Positions 20,082 to 29,410 are shown, numbered from the stretch's first letter. The stretch is DNA of 64,000 nucleotides from Confluentibacter flavum (GCF_002843175.1 NZ_PJEO01000014.1:1-64000), one strand, 5' to 3'. Program-made: numbers and translations. Notes: a model not told the origin generated them from the sequence alone.

Positions 20082-20733
20082 TATGAAAATAACCTCTACG
20101 CTTTTTTCTCTAATCTTTTGTCTATTGTCTTTCATCTCTTTTTCACAAGACATAGCGTTACTAAAATACAAAGGCGGTGGCGATTGGTATGCCAACCCAA
20201 CAGCTTTAAAAAATTTAATTGCTTATTGCAACTCGAATATCAATACCAAAATAGATCCGAAGCCACAAGAAGTTGAAGTTGGCAGCCAAGATATTTTCCA
20301 ATATCCGTTTTTGCATATGACAGGGCATGGCAACGTATTTTTTAGTGAAACAGATGCCGAAAATTTGCGTAATTATTTAATCTCTGGAGGATTTTTGCAT
20401 ATTGATGACAACTATGGTATGGAACCTTACATCACCAAAGAGCTTAAAAAAGTATTTCCCGATAAGGATTTAAACGAACTTCCTTCCAATCACGGCATTT
20501 TTAACACGGCTTATAAATTCCCTGAAGGCTTACCAAAAATCCATGAGCATGATGGCAAACGTCCGCAAGCATTTGGTATTTTCCATGAAGACCGATTGGT
20601 TTTATTATTCACTTTAGAAAGCGATTTAGGTGATGGCTGGGAAGACCCCGATGTACACAACGACCCCGCCGATGTTAGAGAAAAAGCCCTTAAAATGGGT
20701 GCCAATATTATGAAATATGCTTTTGAAAATTAG
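20074..20733 (+). CDS. DUF4159 domain protein, exported
   Basis: This 219-residue protein starts with a signal peptide (residues 4-26, ending FSQ). A single DUF4159 domain follows, with the motifs YPFLHMTGHGNVFFS, GGFLHIDDNYG and the Asp/His-rich HNDPADVREKALKMG-type end. DUF4159 has a glutamine-amidotransferase-like fold and no assigned enzymatic activity; in Bacteroidota it commonly follows rsmE. An in-frame ATG at 20083 is also possible and gives a slightly shorter signal peptide. The start overlaps rsmE, so the two genes are probably coupled. Confidence 0.8.
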   Translation: MSNMKITSTLFSLIFCLLSFISFSQDIALLKYKGGGDWYANPTALKNLIAYCNSNINTKIDPKPQEVEVGSQDIFQYPFLHMTGHGNVFFSETDAENLRNYLISGGFLHIDDNYGMEPYITKELKKVFPDKDLNELPSNHGIFNTAYKFPEGLPKIHEHDGKRPQAFGIFHEDRLVLLFTLESDLGDGWEDPDVHNDPADVREKALKMGANIMKYAFEN

Positions 20734-20808
20734 AGCAATAGCCACTAATTCACGAATATTTATGAGCAACTTTAAATTTAAAAAATAAATATACCTGGAA
20801 ATTCGTAG

Positions 20809-20880
20809 CAAAACAACTAAACGATTAAACAATTAAACGCCTAAACAACTCAACGCCTAAACAACAAACACCTAAACAAC
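20809..20880 (+). repeat. Degenerate octamer tandem repeat before the trmH-family start
   Basis: About nine degenerate copies of an 8-bp unit resembling NTAAACNN lead directly into the TTG start at 20882. A higher-order 16-bp unit is clearest as AACGCCTAAACAACTC (20836-20851) followed by AACGCCTAAACAACAA (20852-20867). A similar 16-bp pattern lies before acs. Confidence 0.7.
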
Positions 20881-20881
20881 A

Positions 20882-21382
20882 TTGCAACTAACCCACTACA
20901 ACACAAACTTCCAAAAACACAAATTCCCCATAATTTTGGTTTGCGACAACGTCACCAATGCGCCCAATATGGGCAGTTTATTTAGAACAGCCGATGCTTT
21001 TGGAATTGAAAAACTAATCCTTTGTGGAGAAAACATTGTTCTAGGAAGAAAAATTGCGAAAACTTCCAGAGCGACTGAAAAAGTAGTGACTTATGATATA
21101 TTTGAATCCGCTTCAAAAGCTGTAGAAGATTTAAAAAACGCAGGGTATCAAATCATATCGCTCGAAATCACCAATTCAAGTCAACCCATTCATTCCTATA
21201 CATTTTCCACGGAAAATCCTATCGTGTTAGTTATTGGAGATGAAAATTTCGGAGTTTCAGAAGCTATTTTAAAAAACTCAGATGCCATTATCCATATTGA
21301 TATGTTCGGACAAAACAGCAGCATGAATGTGGTCCAGGCTACTAATATTGCTTTATACGAAATCACTAAGCAACTTTTATAG
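20882..21382 (+). CDS. SpoU/TrmH-family RNA methyltransferase
   Basis: This 166-residue protein is a minimal SPOUT 2'-O-methyltransferase with the three family motifs: NVTNAPNMGSLFRTADAFG, VLVIGDENFGVSE and the knot loop NSSMNVVQATNIALYE. It has no N-terminal substrate-binding extension, as in short TrmH-type enzymes. It probably modifies a tRNA or rRNA ribose, but the target cannot be read from sequence. The start is a TTG placed straight after the octamer repeat array; no ATG is available upstream of the first motif. Downstream is a palindromic repeat, then a permease gene. Confidence 0.86.
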   Translation: MQLTHYNTNFQKHKFPIILVCDNVTNAPNMGSLFRTADAFGIEKLILCGENIVLGRKIAKTSRATEKVVTYDIFESASKAVEDLKNAGYQIISLEITNSSQPIHSYTFSTENPIVLVIGDENFGVSEAILKNSDAIIHIDMFGQNSSMNVVQATNIALYEITKQLL

Positions 21383-21383
21383 C

Positions 21384-21454
21384 GTCATTTCGAGTGTAGC
21401 GAAGCAATCTCATATAAACAAACAGATTGCTTCGTCTTACCTCCTCGCAATGAC
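21384..21454. repeat. Interspersed palindromic repeat, GTCA...TGAC type
   Basis: The arms GTCATTTCGAGTGTAGCGAAGCAATCT and AGATTGCTTCG...CTCGCAATGAC form a long imperfect hairpin in the gap between the trmH-family gene and the permease gene. Similar copies lie at 32554-32677 and 38180-38268. Confidence 0.75.
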
Positions 21455-21476
21455 AACAAATTATTATATTTACTAA

Positions 21477-22565
21477 ATGAATTCAAAAACAATAGCAAGC
21501 GGTATTTTAAGGGCTCTGTCCATTATTATTGGCGTTGCTATATTGCTTTTTTTTCTTTATGCTATACGATCTGTTTTAGCTTATTTGGCTATTTCTGCCG
21601 TTATTTCTTTAATAGGAAGACCCATTGTATTGTTTTTAAGAAGACGCTTAAAGTTTAAAGATACGCTTGCCGTGGTGGTTACAATGGCATTGATGATAGT
21701 TGTTTTTTTAGGAATCATGAGTTTGTTTATTCCTTTGGTTATTGAACAAATTAACAACTTATCATTGTTAAATATAGACGAGCTTCAAAAGAATCTAGAA
21801 GATTTATACATGCAAATCATTAATTATTTTCAATTGAATGATTTAGATGTTAAACAATCTTTTAAAGATTATAACTTAATTTCTAAAATTGATTATTCGT
21901 TAATCCCTGCTTTTTTTAATTCGGTCATAAATGGCTTTGGCAATTTTACCGTTGGTTTTTTCGCTGTATTATTCATCTCTTTTTTCTTTTTGAAAGACAG
22001 CCAACTTTTTGAAAATGGCATTCTTATGTTCATTCCAGACAGTAAAGAAATTCGGTGGAAAAACTCATCAACCAAAATAAAAGATTTACTATCCAGATAT
22101 TTTAATGGCCTTATTTTACAAATAGTTATTCTGTTTATTCTTTATACGATTGTTCTTGTCATTTTCGGAATTAAAAACGCCATCATCATTGCTTTTTTAT
22201 GTGCTTTACTAAATTTAATTCCGTATGTGGGTCCGTTGATAAGTTTTGCCTTAATTATTATTCTAACTATGACCAGCAATTTAGGCGCGAGTTTTAGTGA
22301 GGTTATTTTCCCAAAAACCATCTACGTCGTCATTGGTTTTTTAATAGCACAATTTATAGACAATACGTTCAGTCAGCCCATTATTTTTTCAAAAAGCGTT
22401 AAATCACATCCGTTGGAAATATTTCTAATCATTATCATAGCTGGCATTCTTTTTGGCATAATTGGTATGATGGTAGCGGTACCAGGCTACACGGCAATTA
22501 AAGTGATTTTAAAAGAGTTCTTATCAGAAAACAAAATCGTAAAAAAACTCACTAAAGACCTTTAG
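21477..22565 (+). CDS. AI-2E (PerM) family transporter
   Basis: This 362-residue inner-membrane protein has about eight hydrophobic segments and the AI-2E/PerM layout. There is an N-terminal pair of helices, a central amphipathic region (roughly residues 90-140) and a C-terminal half with the family landmark LLNLIPYVGPLIS. Members export varied small molecules or act as sodium-proton antiporters; despite the family name, signal export is proven for few. Substrate is therefore unassigned. The next gene starts seven bases after its stop. Confidence 0.88.
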   Translation: MNSKTIASGILRALSIIIGVAILLFFLYAIRSVLAYLAISAVISLIGRPIVLFLRRRLKFKDTLAVVVTMALMIVVFLGIMSLFIPLVIEQINNLSLLNIDELQKNLEDLYMQIINYFQLNDLDVKQSFKDYNLISKIDYSLIPAFFNSVINGFGNFTVGFFAVLFISFFFLKDSQLFENGILMFIPDSKEIRWKNSSTKIKDLLSRYFNGLILQIVILFILYTIVLVIFGIKNAIIIAFLCALLNLIPYVGPLISFALIIILTMTSNLGASFSEVIFPKTIYVVIGFLIAQFIDNTFSQPIIFSKSVKSHPLEIFLIIIIAGILFGIIGMMVAVPGYTAIKVILKEFLSENKIVKKLTKDL

Positions 22566-22572
22566 TTTTATT

Positions 22573-23751
22573 TTGAACTCGTCTATTTTAAATACTGACA
22601 TACAGCATTTTATAAATAAAAATTTACATTCAAATAGTTATGAAATATTATTAAAGGGAACCACTTTTGATTCCGTTAGCACCAAAGAACTTATCCAGCA
22701 AATAGAAGCTAAAGTCAAGTGCGAAAAAAAACTACCGACTTGGTTCAACACCCCATATATTTATTACCCAAATAAATTAAATATTGAGCAAACCTCTTCT
22801 GAAATAACGGCGACCTATAAAGCTAGTTTGATTCATGGAAAAACCATCATAGATGTAACGGGCGGTTTTGGAGTAGATTGCTATTATTTCGCAAAACAAT
22901 TTGATTCGGTGACACATTGCGAGATTGACAAAAACCTATCGGAATTGGTAAACCATAATTACCAACAACTTCAAGTTTCGAATATTAAAACCGTAAATAG
23001 TGATGGTTTATCGTATTTAGAAAAGATTGATAACACTTTTGATTGGATTTATGTGGACCCTTCCAGAAGGAACGGTAGCAAAGGCAAAGTGTTTTTTTTG
23101 AATGATTGTCTGCCAAATATTCCAGAGCATTTGGATTTGCTTTTCAACCGTTCAAAAAATATCATGATTAAAACATCACCATTACTTGATATGTCTGTTG
23201 GCATTGGCGAATTACATCATGTTAAAACCATACACGTGATTGCCGTAAATAATGAGGTAAAAGAATTACTTTGGATTTTGGAACATGGTTTTACGGATGA
23301 CATCGTCATAAAAACCATCAATTTAAAACAGGGGAACGACGATTATTTTGAATTTCAACTAAAAGATGAAAAGTCTTTAGAATTCACATACAGCAAACCA
23401 CTCACCTATTTATACGAACCCAATACTGCCATTTTAAAAGCTGGGGCTTTCAATGCTGTTTCAGACCAATTATCTGTTTATAAACTTCATAAGCACTCAC
23501 ATTTATACACCAGCGAATTGCTTATAAATTTTCCTGGAAGGTGTTTTAAAATCGAAAACATCATTCCGTACAACAAAAAAGAACTGAAGCAATTGGCAAT
23601 AACCAAAGCTAACATAACCACCCGAAACTTCCCTGAGACGGTAGAGCAAATACGAAAAAAACTGAACATTAAAGATGGTGGTGATGTGTATTTGTTTTTT
23701 ACAACGGATGTGAATGGTAACAAAATTGTTATTGTTTGTAGCAAAATTTAA
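22573..23751 (+). CDS. Class I SAM methyltransferase with THUMP-like C-terminal domain
   Basis: This 392-residue protein resembles the Bacteroidota PG_1098-type methyltransferases. The central Rossmann domain shows the SAM loop IIDVTGGFGVDCYYFA (about residue 95) and a catalytic-type loop DWIYVDPSRR (about residue 157). The N-terminal region would be the ferredoxin-like part and the C-terminal 100 residues the THUMP-like RNA-binding part. Its target is presumably RNA, but this is unproven. The start is a TTG seven bases after the AI-2E stop; no ATG fits. It ends before a long repeat-rich gap. Confidence 0.8.
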   Translation: MNSSILNTDIQHFINKNLHSNSYEILLKGTTFDSVSTKELIQQIEAKVKCEKKLPTWFNTPYIYYPNKLNIEQTSSEITATYKASLIHGKTIIDVTGGFGVDCYYFAKQFDSVTHCEIDKNLSELVNHNYQQLQVSNIKTVNSDGLSYLEKIDNTFDWIYVDPSRRNGSKGKVFFLNDCLPNIPEHLDLLFNRSKNIMIKTSPLLDMSVGIGELHHVKTIHVIAVNNEVKELLWILEHGFTDDIVIKTINLKQGNDDYFEFQLKDEKSLEFTYSKPLTYLYEPNTAILKAGAFNAVSDQLSVYKLHKHSHLYTSELLINFPGRCFKIENIIPYNKKELKQLAITKANITTRNFPETVEQIRKKLNIKDGGDVYLFFTTDVNGNKIVIVCSKI

Positions 23752-24111
23752 ATAATTGTATAACAATACCGATGTTCATTTTGAAACCTTATTTTCTATG
23801 ATTTTTGAAATAGGATAAAATTATATCGAAAAGGACGTTTAACCAAAGGTCTCGATACAAAATACCTCGTATCCTCGGTATTCCACTCGACCTGACAGGC
23901 TAACTAAAAATATAATACTAACCTAAATGTCAGTTCGATTCGCCATAAGCGAATTGTATCGAGAACTATTCTAAAATTAGAAAATTTGATTCTCGATACA
24001 AATTTCACACATGAAAAATGTGTAATCCCGATAGCTATCGGGACACTCGACACGAGGCAAAGCCGAACTGAACGAAGTTAATTGACAAATTTTATCAAAA
24101 TTTACAACAGG
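23752..24111. repeat. Repeat-rich intergenic region with composite inverted repeats
   Basis: This 360-bp gap holds no gene. It contains CTCGATACAA at 23851-23860, its inverse TTGTATCGAG at 23954-23963, and a further direct copy at 23992-24001. An inner inverted pair CCTGACA/TGTCAG lies between them. The perfect palindrome CCCGATAGCTATCGGG is at 24027-24042, and GTTAATTGAC ends the block near 24085. The whole could be one composite interspersed repeat between convergent genes. Confidence 0.75.
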
Positions 24112-26022
24112 TTATTCCAAAGCATTATCAATAATTTCCTGAACCACTTCTGGATTTAGCAACGTGCTAGTATCTCCTAAATTAGAAATGTCCTTACAAG
24201 CAATTTTACGCAAAATACGACGCATGATTTTTCCCGAACGTGTTTTTGGCAAGCCGCTAGTAAATTGAATTTTATCCAACTTGGCAATCGGACCAATATG
24301 TTCGGCAATAATTTGGTTGATTTCTTTACGCAGATTATCATGCACGCGAGATTCGCCTGTGTCTTTTAAAATTACAAAACCATACAAGGCATAGCCTTTA
24401 ATATCGTGTGGAAAGCCAACAATAGCAGATTCTGCCACCGCTGGATGCTCATTAATCGCATCTTCAATTGGTGCGGTTCCTAAATTATGGCCAGATACAA
24501 TAATCACATCATCTACACGACCTGTAATTCTATAATAGCCAACTTCATCACGCAAAGCACCATCGCCAGTAAAATATTTATTTTCAAAGGCTGAAAAATA
24601 GGTCTCCCTATAACGTTCATGATCTCCCCAAATGGTCCGGGCCATACTTGGCCATGGAAATTTAATGCATAAACGACCTTCAACCTGATTTCCCTTTAAC
24701 TCCTTCCCCGTTTCATCCATTAAAGCGGGTTGTATTCCCGGAAATGGCAATGTGGCGTAGGTCGGTTTTGTCGGTGTTACAAACGGAATGGGAGATATCA
24801 TAATACCACCAGTTTCTGTCTGCCACCATGTATCGACTATCGGGCTATTCTTTTTACCAATATTATCATTGTACCAATGCCAAGCCTCTTCATTAATCGG
24901 TTCTCCTACAGATCCTAAAACTTTAAGCGAAGATAAATTATAGGTGTCAACCAACTCTGTGCCTTGCTTTGCTAACGCACGAATGGCTGTAGGCGCGGTA
25001 TAAAACTGGGTCACTTTATGCTTTTCTATGACTTTCCAAAAACGTCCGAAATCCGGATAGTGTGGCACACCTTCAAACATAACGGTTGTGGCACCATTGG
25101 CTAAAGGGCCATAAACAATATAACTATGTCCCGTAATCCAACCAATATCGGCCGTACACCAATAGATGTCACCATCCCTATATTGAAACACATTTTTAAA
25201 GGTATAAGCGGTATAAACCATGTAACCCGCTATGGTATGTACCATGCCTTTTGGTTTTCCGGTTGAACCAGATGTATACAAAATAAACAATGGATCTTCG
25301 GCATCCATGATTTCGGCTTTACAAACGGCAGAGGCATTGTCCAACAAAGGTTGTAACCATTTGTCACGACCAGCCTTCATGTCTATATTAGAATGGATTC
25401 GTTTAGCGACCAATACCGTTTTTACGGATGGACAATCTTCTAAAGCATCATCTACAATACCTTTTAAATCAATGGATTTTTCTCCACGGTAGGAACCATC
25501 ACTGGTAATTACCATCTTACAATCCGAATCATTAATTCTAGTTGATAACGCTGTCGCGGAAAAACCTGCGAATACAACGGAATGAATCGCACCTATTCTG
25601 GCACAAGCCAAAACCGAAATAGCCAACTCTGGAATCATGGGCAAATATATACAGACCCTATCCCCTTTTTTGATGCCTTCGGCCTTTAATACATTTGCAA
25701 ATTTATTAACACGTTCGTGTAACTGATTATAAGTTATGTGTTCTGATGGGTCATCAGGATTATTAGGTTCAAAAATAATGGCTGTTTTATCACCACGAGT
25801 TGCTAAATGTCTGTCAATACAGTTTTCGGTGATATTTAATTTAGCACCTTCAAACCATTTAACTTCAGGTTTACTGAAATCCCAACTCAACACATTATCC
25901 CATTTTTTTTGCCACATAAAATGTTCTTCTGCAACTTCTTCCCAAAAATTTTCGGGTTCCCTTACGGATTTTCTATAAACTTGATAATATTCCTCTAAGT
26001 GTTTTATATGGTAATTACTCAT
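24112..26022 (-). CDS. acs: Acetyl-coenzyme A synthetase
   Basis: This 636-residue AMP-forming ligase makes acetyl-CoA from acetate, ATP and CoA through acetyl-AMP. The adenylation signatures are complete: YTSGSTGKPKG, the acetate-pocket WWQTETGG, YFTGDGA, GRVDDVIIVSGH, and the C-terminal KTRSGKIMRR with the catalytic lysine that is commonly regulated by acetylation. The length is typical. It lies 68 bases after the symporter gene on the same strand, with a 16-bp tandem repeat in between. With the symporter it forms an acetate uptake and activation unit. Confidence 0.97.
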   Translation of the reverse strand: MSNYHIKHLEEYYQVYRKSVREPENFWEEVAEEHFMWQKKWDNVLSWDFSKPEVKWFEGAKLNITENCIDRHLATRGDKTAIIFEPNNPDDPSEHITYNQLHERVNKFANVLKAEGIKKGDRVCIYLPMIPELAISVLACARIGAIHSVVFAGFSATALSTRINDSDCKMVITSDGSYRGEKSIDLKGIVDDALEDCPSVKTVLVAKRIHSNIDMKAGRDKWLQPLLDNASAVCKAEIMDAEDPLFILYTSGSTGKPKGMVHTIAGYMVYTAYTFKNVFQYRDGDIYWCTADIGWITGHSYIVYGPLANGATTVMFEGVPHYPDFGRFWKVIEKHKVTQFYTAPTAIRALAKQGTELVDTYNLSSLKVLGSVGEPINEEAWHWYNDNIGKKNSPIVDTWWQTETGGIMISPIPFVTPTKPTYATLPFPGIQPALMDETGKELKGNQVEGRLCIKFPWPSMARTIWGDHERYRETYFSAFENKYFTGDGALRDEVGYYRITGRVDDVIIVSGHNLGTAPIEDAINEHPAVAESAIVGFPHDIKGYALYGFVILKDTGESRVHDNLRKEINQIIAEHIGPIAKLDKIQFTSGLPKTRSGKIMRRILRKIACKDISNLGDTSTLLNPEVVQEIIDNALE

Positions 26023-26032
26023 TTTAATTAAT

Positions 26033-26081
26033 GTTGATTTGTTTATTCGTTGATTTGTTTAATTGATACATTGGTTTAATC
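26033..26081 (-). repeat. 16-bp tandem repeat upstream of acs
   Basis: GTTGATTTGTTTATTC (26033-26048) is followed by GTTGATTTGTTTAATT (26049-26064), matching at 14 of 16 positions, with a decayed third unit. On the acs strand this reads as octamers such as AATTAAAC and AAATCAAC ending 10 bases before the acs ATG. Confidence 0.75.
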
Positions 26082-26090
26082 ACCAGTTGC

Positions 26091-27839
26091 TTAATGTCCT
26101 GTAGCCTTTGTTGCGCCACTTGGAATTCTGATTTTTTCAACCATAGCTTGCACATTCTTTGGGGGTTCTGGTGTAAATTTCATAATGGTGATAGATACAA
26201 CAAAATTTAGAATCATGGCAATACTTCCAAAGCCTTCAGGTGAAATGCCGAACCACCATTCGCTTTTATCAGGAAGCACTTCGTCAAACCATCCTAATTT
26301 ATATTTCATCATATAAAATAGCATGGAAACGATACCAACCACCATACCTGCTATAGCACCTTCTTTATTCATTTTCTTATAAAAAATACCTAAAATAATG
26401 GCTGGAAAAAACGATGCCGCTGCCAAACCAAAGGCTAAAGCTACTACGGCTGCTACAAATCCTGGTGGATTAATACCAAAATAACCAGCAACACAAACAG
26501 CACCTACAGCCGATAAACGTGCTGCAATCAATTCTCCTTTTTCAGAAATTTTAGGGTTGATTATTTTTTTGATTAAATCATGGGACACCGAAGATGAAAT
26601 CACCAACAACAAACCTGCTGCTGTTGAAAGTGCTGCCGCTAAACCACCTGCCGCAACCAAGGCAATCACCCAATTAGGTAATTTAGCAATCTCTGGATTG
26701 GCAAGTACCATGATATCGTTATCAACCGTTAATTCATTTTGATCTTTATTGGCAACATATTGAATAAGTCCATCATTATTTTTATCATCAAACACAATCA
26801 ATCCCGTTGTTTCCCATTTTTTAAACCATTCTGGCACATTGGCATATTCTTTATTTGAAACCGTTTCAATTAAATTGGTTCTCGCAAAAACCGATACAGC
26901 TGGTGCCGTAGTATATAAAATAACAATCAACAACAAAGCAATACCAGCCGATTTACGAGCATCTTTAACGTTTTTCACTGTAAAAAAGCGAACAATAACG
27001 TGTGGCAACCCTGCAGTACCAACCATTAAAGCCAAGGTGATGGCAAATACATCTATAAGGGATTTTGAACCTTGTGTATATTCAGCAAAACCAAGTTCGG
27101 TACTCAATCCGTCTAATTTATCAAGTAAATACGTCCCAGAACCATCAGCTAACTGACTTCCAAAACCCAATTGCGGAACCGGGTTGCCTGTCATTTGAAG
27201 TGAAATGAAAATAGCTGGTACCATAAACGCAAAAATCAATACACAATATTGCGCCACTTGTGTATAGGTGATGCCTTTCATACCACCAAGAACCGCATAA
27301 AACAATACGATAAGCATTCCTAAAATAACCCCTGTGTTAATATCGACTTCCAAAAAGCGAGAAAATACAATACCTACACCACGCATCTGACCCGCAACAT
27401 ACGTAAACGATACAATGAGCGCACAAAAAACAGCTACAATACGAGCCGTTTTAGAATAATAGCGGTCGCCAATAAAATCGGGCACCGTAAACTTTCCGAA
27501 CTTACGCAAATAAGGCGCAAGCAATAATGCTAACAACACATAACCTCCTGTCCATCCCATTAAATAAACGGCGCCATCATAGCCTGCAAAACTAATGATA
27601 CCGGCCATCGAAATAAATGATGCCGCACTCATCCAATCAGCTGCCGTCGCCATACCATTGGCTAAAGGTGACACACCGCCTCCAGCTACATAAAACTCCC
27701 TAGTTGAGCCTGCTCTGGACCAAATGGCTATTCCTATATATAGAGCAAATGTTACACCTACTAAAATGTAGGTCCAGTTTTGGACACTAATGGCCTCTAC
27801 TAAAAATAAACTATGCACCATATCCGTATTTTTTATCAA
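26091..27839 (-). CDS. Sodium:solute symporter, acetate-type (SSS family)
   Basis: This 582-residue inner-membrane protein has about 13 hydrophobic segments and belongs to the SSS family, near the cation/acetate symporters. Landmarks are REFYVAGGGVSPLANGMATAADWMSAASFIS near the N-terminus (given as landmarks VAGGG and AADWMSA) and FVAAVVALAFGLAAASFFP in the second half. It would take up acetate or another short carboxylate with Na+. An alternative ATG at 27821 gives a protein six residues shorter. The start overlaps the small DUF4212 subunit gene, and acs follows downstream. Confidence 0.9.
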   Translation of the reverse strand: MIKNTDMVHSLFLVEAISVQNWTYILVGVTFALYIGIAIWSRAGSTREFYVAGGGVSPLANGMATAADWMSAASFISMAGIISFAGYDGAVYLMGWTGGYVLLALLLAPYLRKFGKFTVPDFIGDRYYSKTARIVAVFCALIVSFTYVAGQMRGVGIVFSRFLEVDINTGVILGMLIVLFYAVLGGMKGITYTQVAQYCVLIFAFMVPAIFISLQMTGNPVPQLGFGSQLADGSGTYLLDKLDGLSTELGFAEYTQGSKSLIDVFAITLALMVGTAGLPHVIVRFFTVKNVKDARKSAGIALLLIVILYTTAPAVSVFARTNLIETVSNKEYANVPEWFKKWETTGLIVFDDKNNDGLIQYVANKDQNELTVDNDIMVLANPEIAKLPNWVIALVAAGGLAAALSTAAGLLLVISSSVSHDLIKKIINPKISEKGELIAARLSAVGAVCVAGYFGINPPGFVAAVVALAFGLAAASFFPAIILGIFYKKMNKEGAIAGMVVGIVSMLFYMMKYKLGWFDEVLPDKSEWWFGISPEGFGSIAMILNFVVSITIMKFTPEPPKNVQAMVEKIRIPSGATKATGH

Positions 27840-28068
27840 GTTTATTCATCAGACGAACATACACGAAGATTAAAACAACAAACACATACATGGAACCTTG
27901 TTGGGCAAACCAAAATCCGAGTTTAAAGCCTCCTATTTTTATAGTGTCCAATGCATCTTTAAATAAAATGCCAGCCCCATAAGAAACCAAAAACCAAATG
28001 GTTAGTAAAATAAAAAGATACTTGATGTTTTCCTTCCAATAGGCGGTTGCCTTTTCTTGTTTAGTCAT
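27811..28068 (-). CDS. DUF4212 small subunit of a sodium/solute symporter
   Basis: From the ATG at 28068 this is an 85-residue protein with two membrane helices (around residues 17-35 and 55-75) and the DUF4212 features NIKYLFILLTIWFLVSYG and FWFAQQGSMYVFVVLIF. DUF4212 proteins are encoded directly before acetate-type SSS symporters and are regarded as their small subunit. The open frame extends back to 28146, but that extension is basic and unlike the family. The 3' end overlaps the symporter gene by up to 29 bases, so translational coupling is likely. It is the first gene of the acetate operon. Confidence 0.85.
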   Translation of the reverse strand: MTKQEKATAYWKENIKYLFILLTIWFLVSYGAGILFKDALDTIKIGGFKLGFWFAQQGSMYVFVVLIFVYVRLMNKLDKKYGYGA

Positions 28069-28191
28069 ATTCTCGTTTAGTTTTAGTCCACTAATATATA
28101 AATTAAATTGGTTACACAGAAAGCGATTCCTTTTGGTTAAAAACAAACCATTATATATAAAACGTAATACCTGCTAAAAATCAGTAAATTA

Positions 28192-28199
28192 TAATTTTG
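28192..28199 (+). promoter_or_regulatory. -7 promoter element for the 28255 gene
   Basis: TAATTTTG matches TAnnTTTG and lies 56 bases before the TTG start at 28255, in the divergent gap with the acetate operon. Confidence 0.45.
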
Positions 28200-28254
28200 C
28201 TACAAATAATTTTTAAAACTATCTTTATACCAGTAAAACCATAACCGACACCTA

Positions 28255-29343
28255 TTGCATTCTAATCGCCTTTATTTTATTGATGCCGTAAGAGCTTTTG
28301 CCATATTAATGATGTTACAAGGGCATTTTATTGATACGCTTTTAGACCCTATTTATAGAGATACTTCTAATATGTTTTTTAATATTTGGTCTTATTTTAG
28401 AGGTGTTACTGCGCCTACATTTTTCACCATTTCCGGACTTGTTTTTATGTATTTATTATTAAAAGCCAAAGAAAAAGGCAACGATAAAGCACGGATACGG
28501 AAAGGTCTTTACAGAGGGTTGTTGCTTTTGTTCATTGGATATACCTTGCGTGTTGATTTTTATGGATGGTTTCAAGGAAAATTTTACACTTATTTTTTGG
28601 TTATTGATGTTTTACAATGTATAGGTTTATCCCTAATTCTCATGGTAGGTCTATATTATGTTTTTAAGGCAAATACCTATATGTTATCTGTTGTTTTGGT
28701 AATTATCGGTTGCGTTATTTTTGTAACGGAACCTTTATACAGAACCCTATTGTTACCGGATGCGCCTTTAATTTTAGCAAACTATATTACTAAAGAAAAC
28801 GGTTCTGTATTTACCATTATTCCATGGTTTGGCTATACCGCTTTTGGCGCCTTTTTTGCCACTGTTTTTTTTAGGCATGTACACAGGCGTGCCTTTAAGG
28901 CCTTAACCATTTTTACGTTTTTTCTAGTTGGGCTGTTACTCATATTTACATCGTCGTGGCTCCTTCACAAATTAGGGCGTATTACTGGTGAAACGCTTTT
29001 TGATGCTGCGGCAGATTACAATTATTTATTCTCTCGTTTGGGCGATGTGCTGGTTCTTTTTGGTTTATTCTATGCCTTTGAGCATTTTTTCAAACGATCC
29101 ATCATCACAAGAATTGGTGAAAAAACATTATCCATTTACACGTTCCATTTCATCATCATTTTTGGAAGTTATACCGGCATCGGACTTAAACATTTTTACT
29201 ATAAAGCCTTAGACCCATATCAAGCTATTTTTGGAGCCCTGGCCTTTATTCTTGTAGTGGTTGTTATTTCATTTTATTATGCAAAAACCAATACGTTCCT
29301 TTATAATCTATTCTTAAAAGTAGTTGATAGGATTAAGCAATAA
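28255..29343 (+). CDS. Heparan-alpha-glucosaminide N-acetyltransferase-like membrane protein (DUF1624 type)
   Basis: This 362-residue inner-membrane protein has about ten hydrophobic helices and starts with RLYFIDAVRAFAILMMLQGH, the N-terminal signature of the DUF1624/HGSNAT acyltransferase group. The His of this motif is expected to be important for acyl transfer across the membrane. The substrate is unknown; polysaccharide or lipid acetylation is inferred from the family. The start is TTG, and no ATG lies upstream of the signature. It is followed by small envelope genes that may be unrelated. Confidence 0.75.
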   Translation: MHSNRLYFIDAVRAFAILMMLQGHFIDTLLDPIYRDTSNMFFNIWSYFRGVTAPTFFTISGLVFMYLLLKAKEKGNDKARIRKGLYRGLLLLFIGYTLRVDFYGWFQGKFYTYFLVIDVLQCIGLSLILMVGLYYVFKANTYMLSVVLVIIGCVIFVTEPLYRTLLLPDAPLILANYITKENGSVFTIIPWFGYTAFGAFFATVFFRHVHRRAFKALTIFTFFLVGLLLIFTSSWLLHKLGRITGETLFDAAADYNYLFSRLGDVLVLFGLFYAFEHFFKRSIITRIGEKTLSIYTFHFIIIFGSYTGIGLKHFYYKALDPYQAIFGALAFILVVVVISFYYAKTNTFLYNLFLKVVDRIKQ

Positions 29344-29410
29344 CCTTATAAACCGTGTTTTTTATAATTTCATTAAAGAAGTTTTATTATAAAAGCATTA
29401 ATTTTACCCC

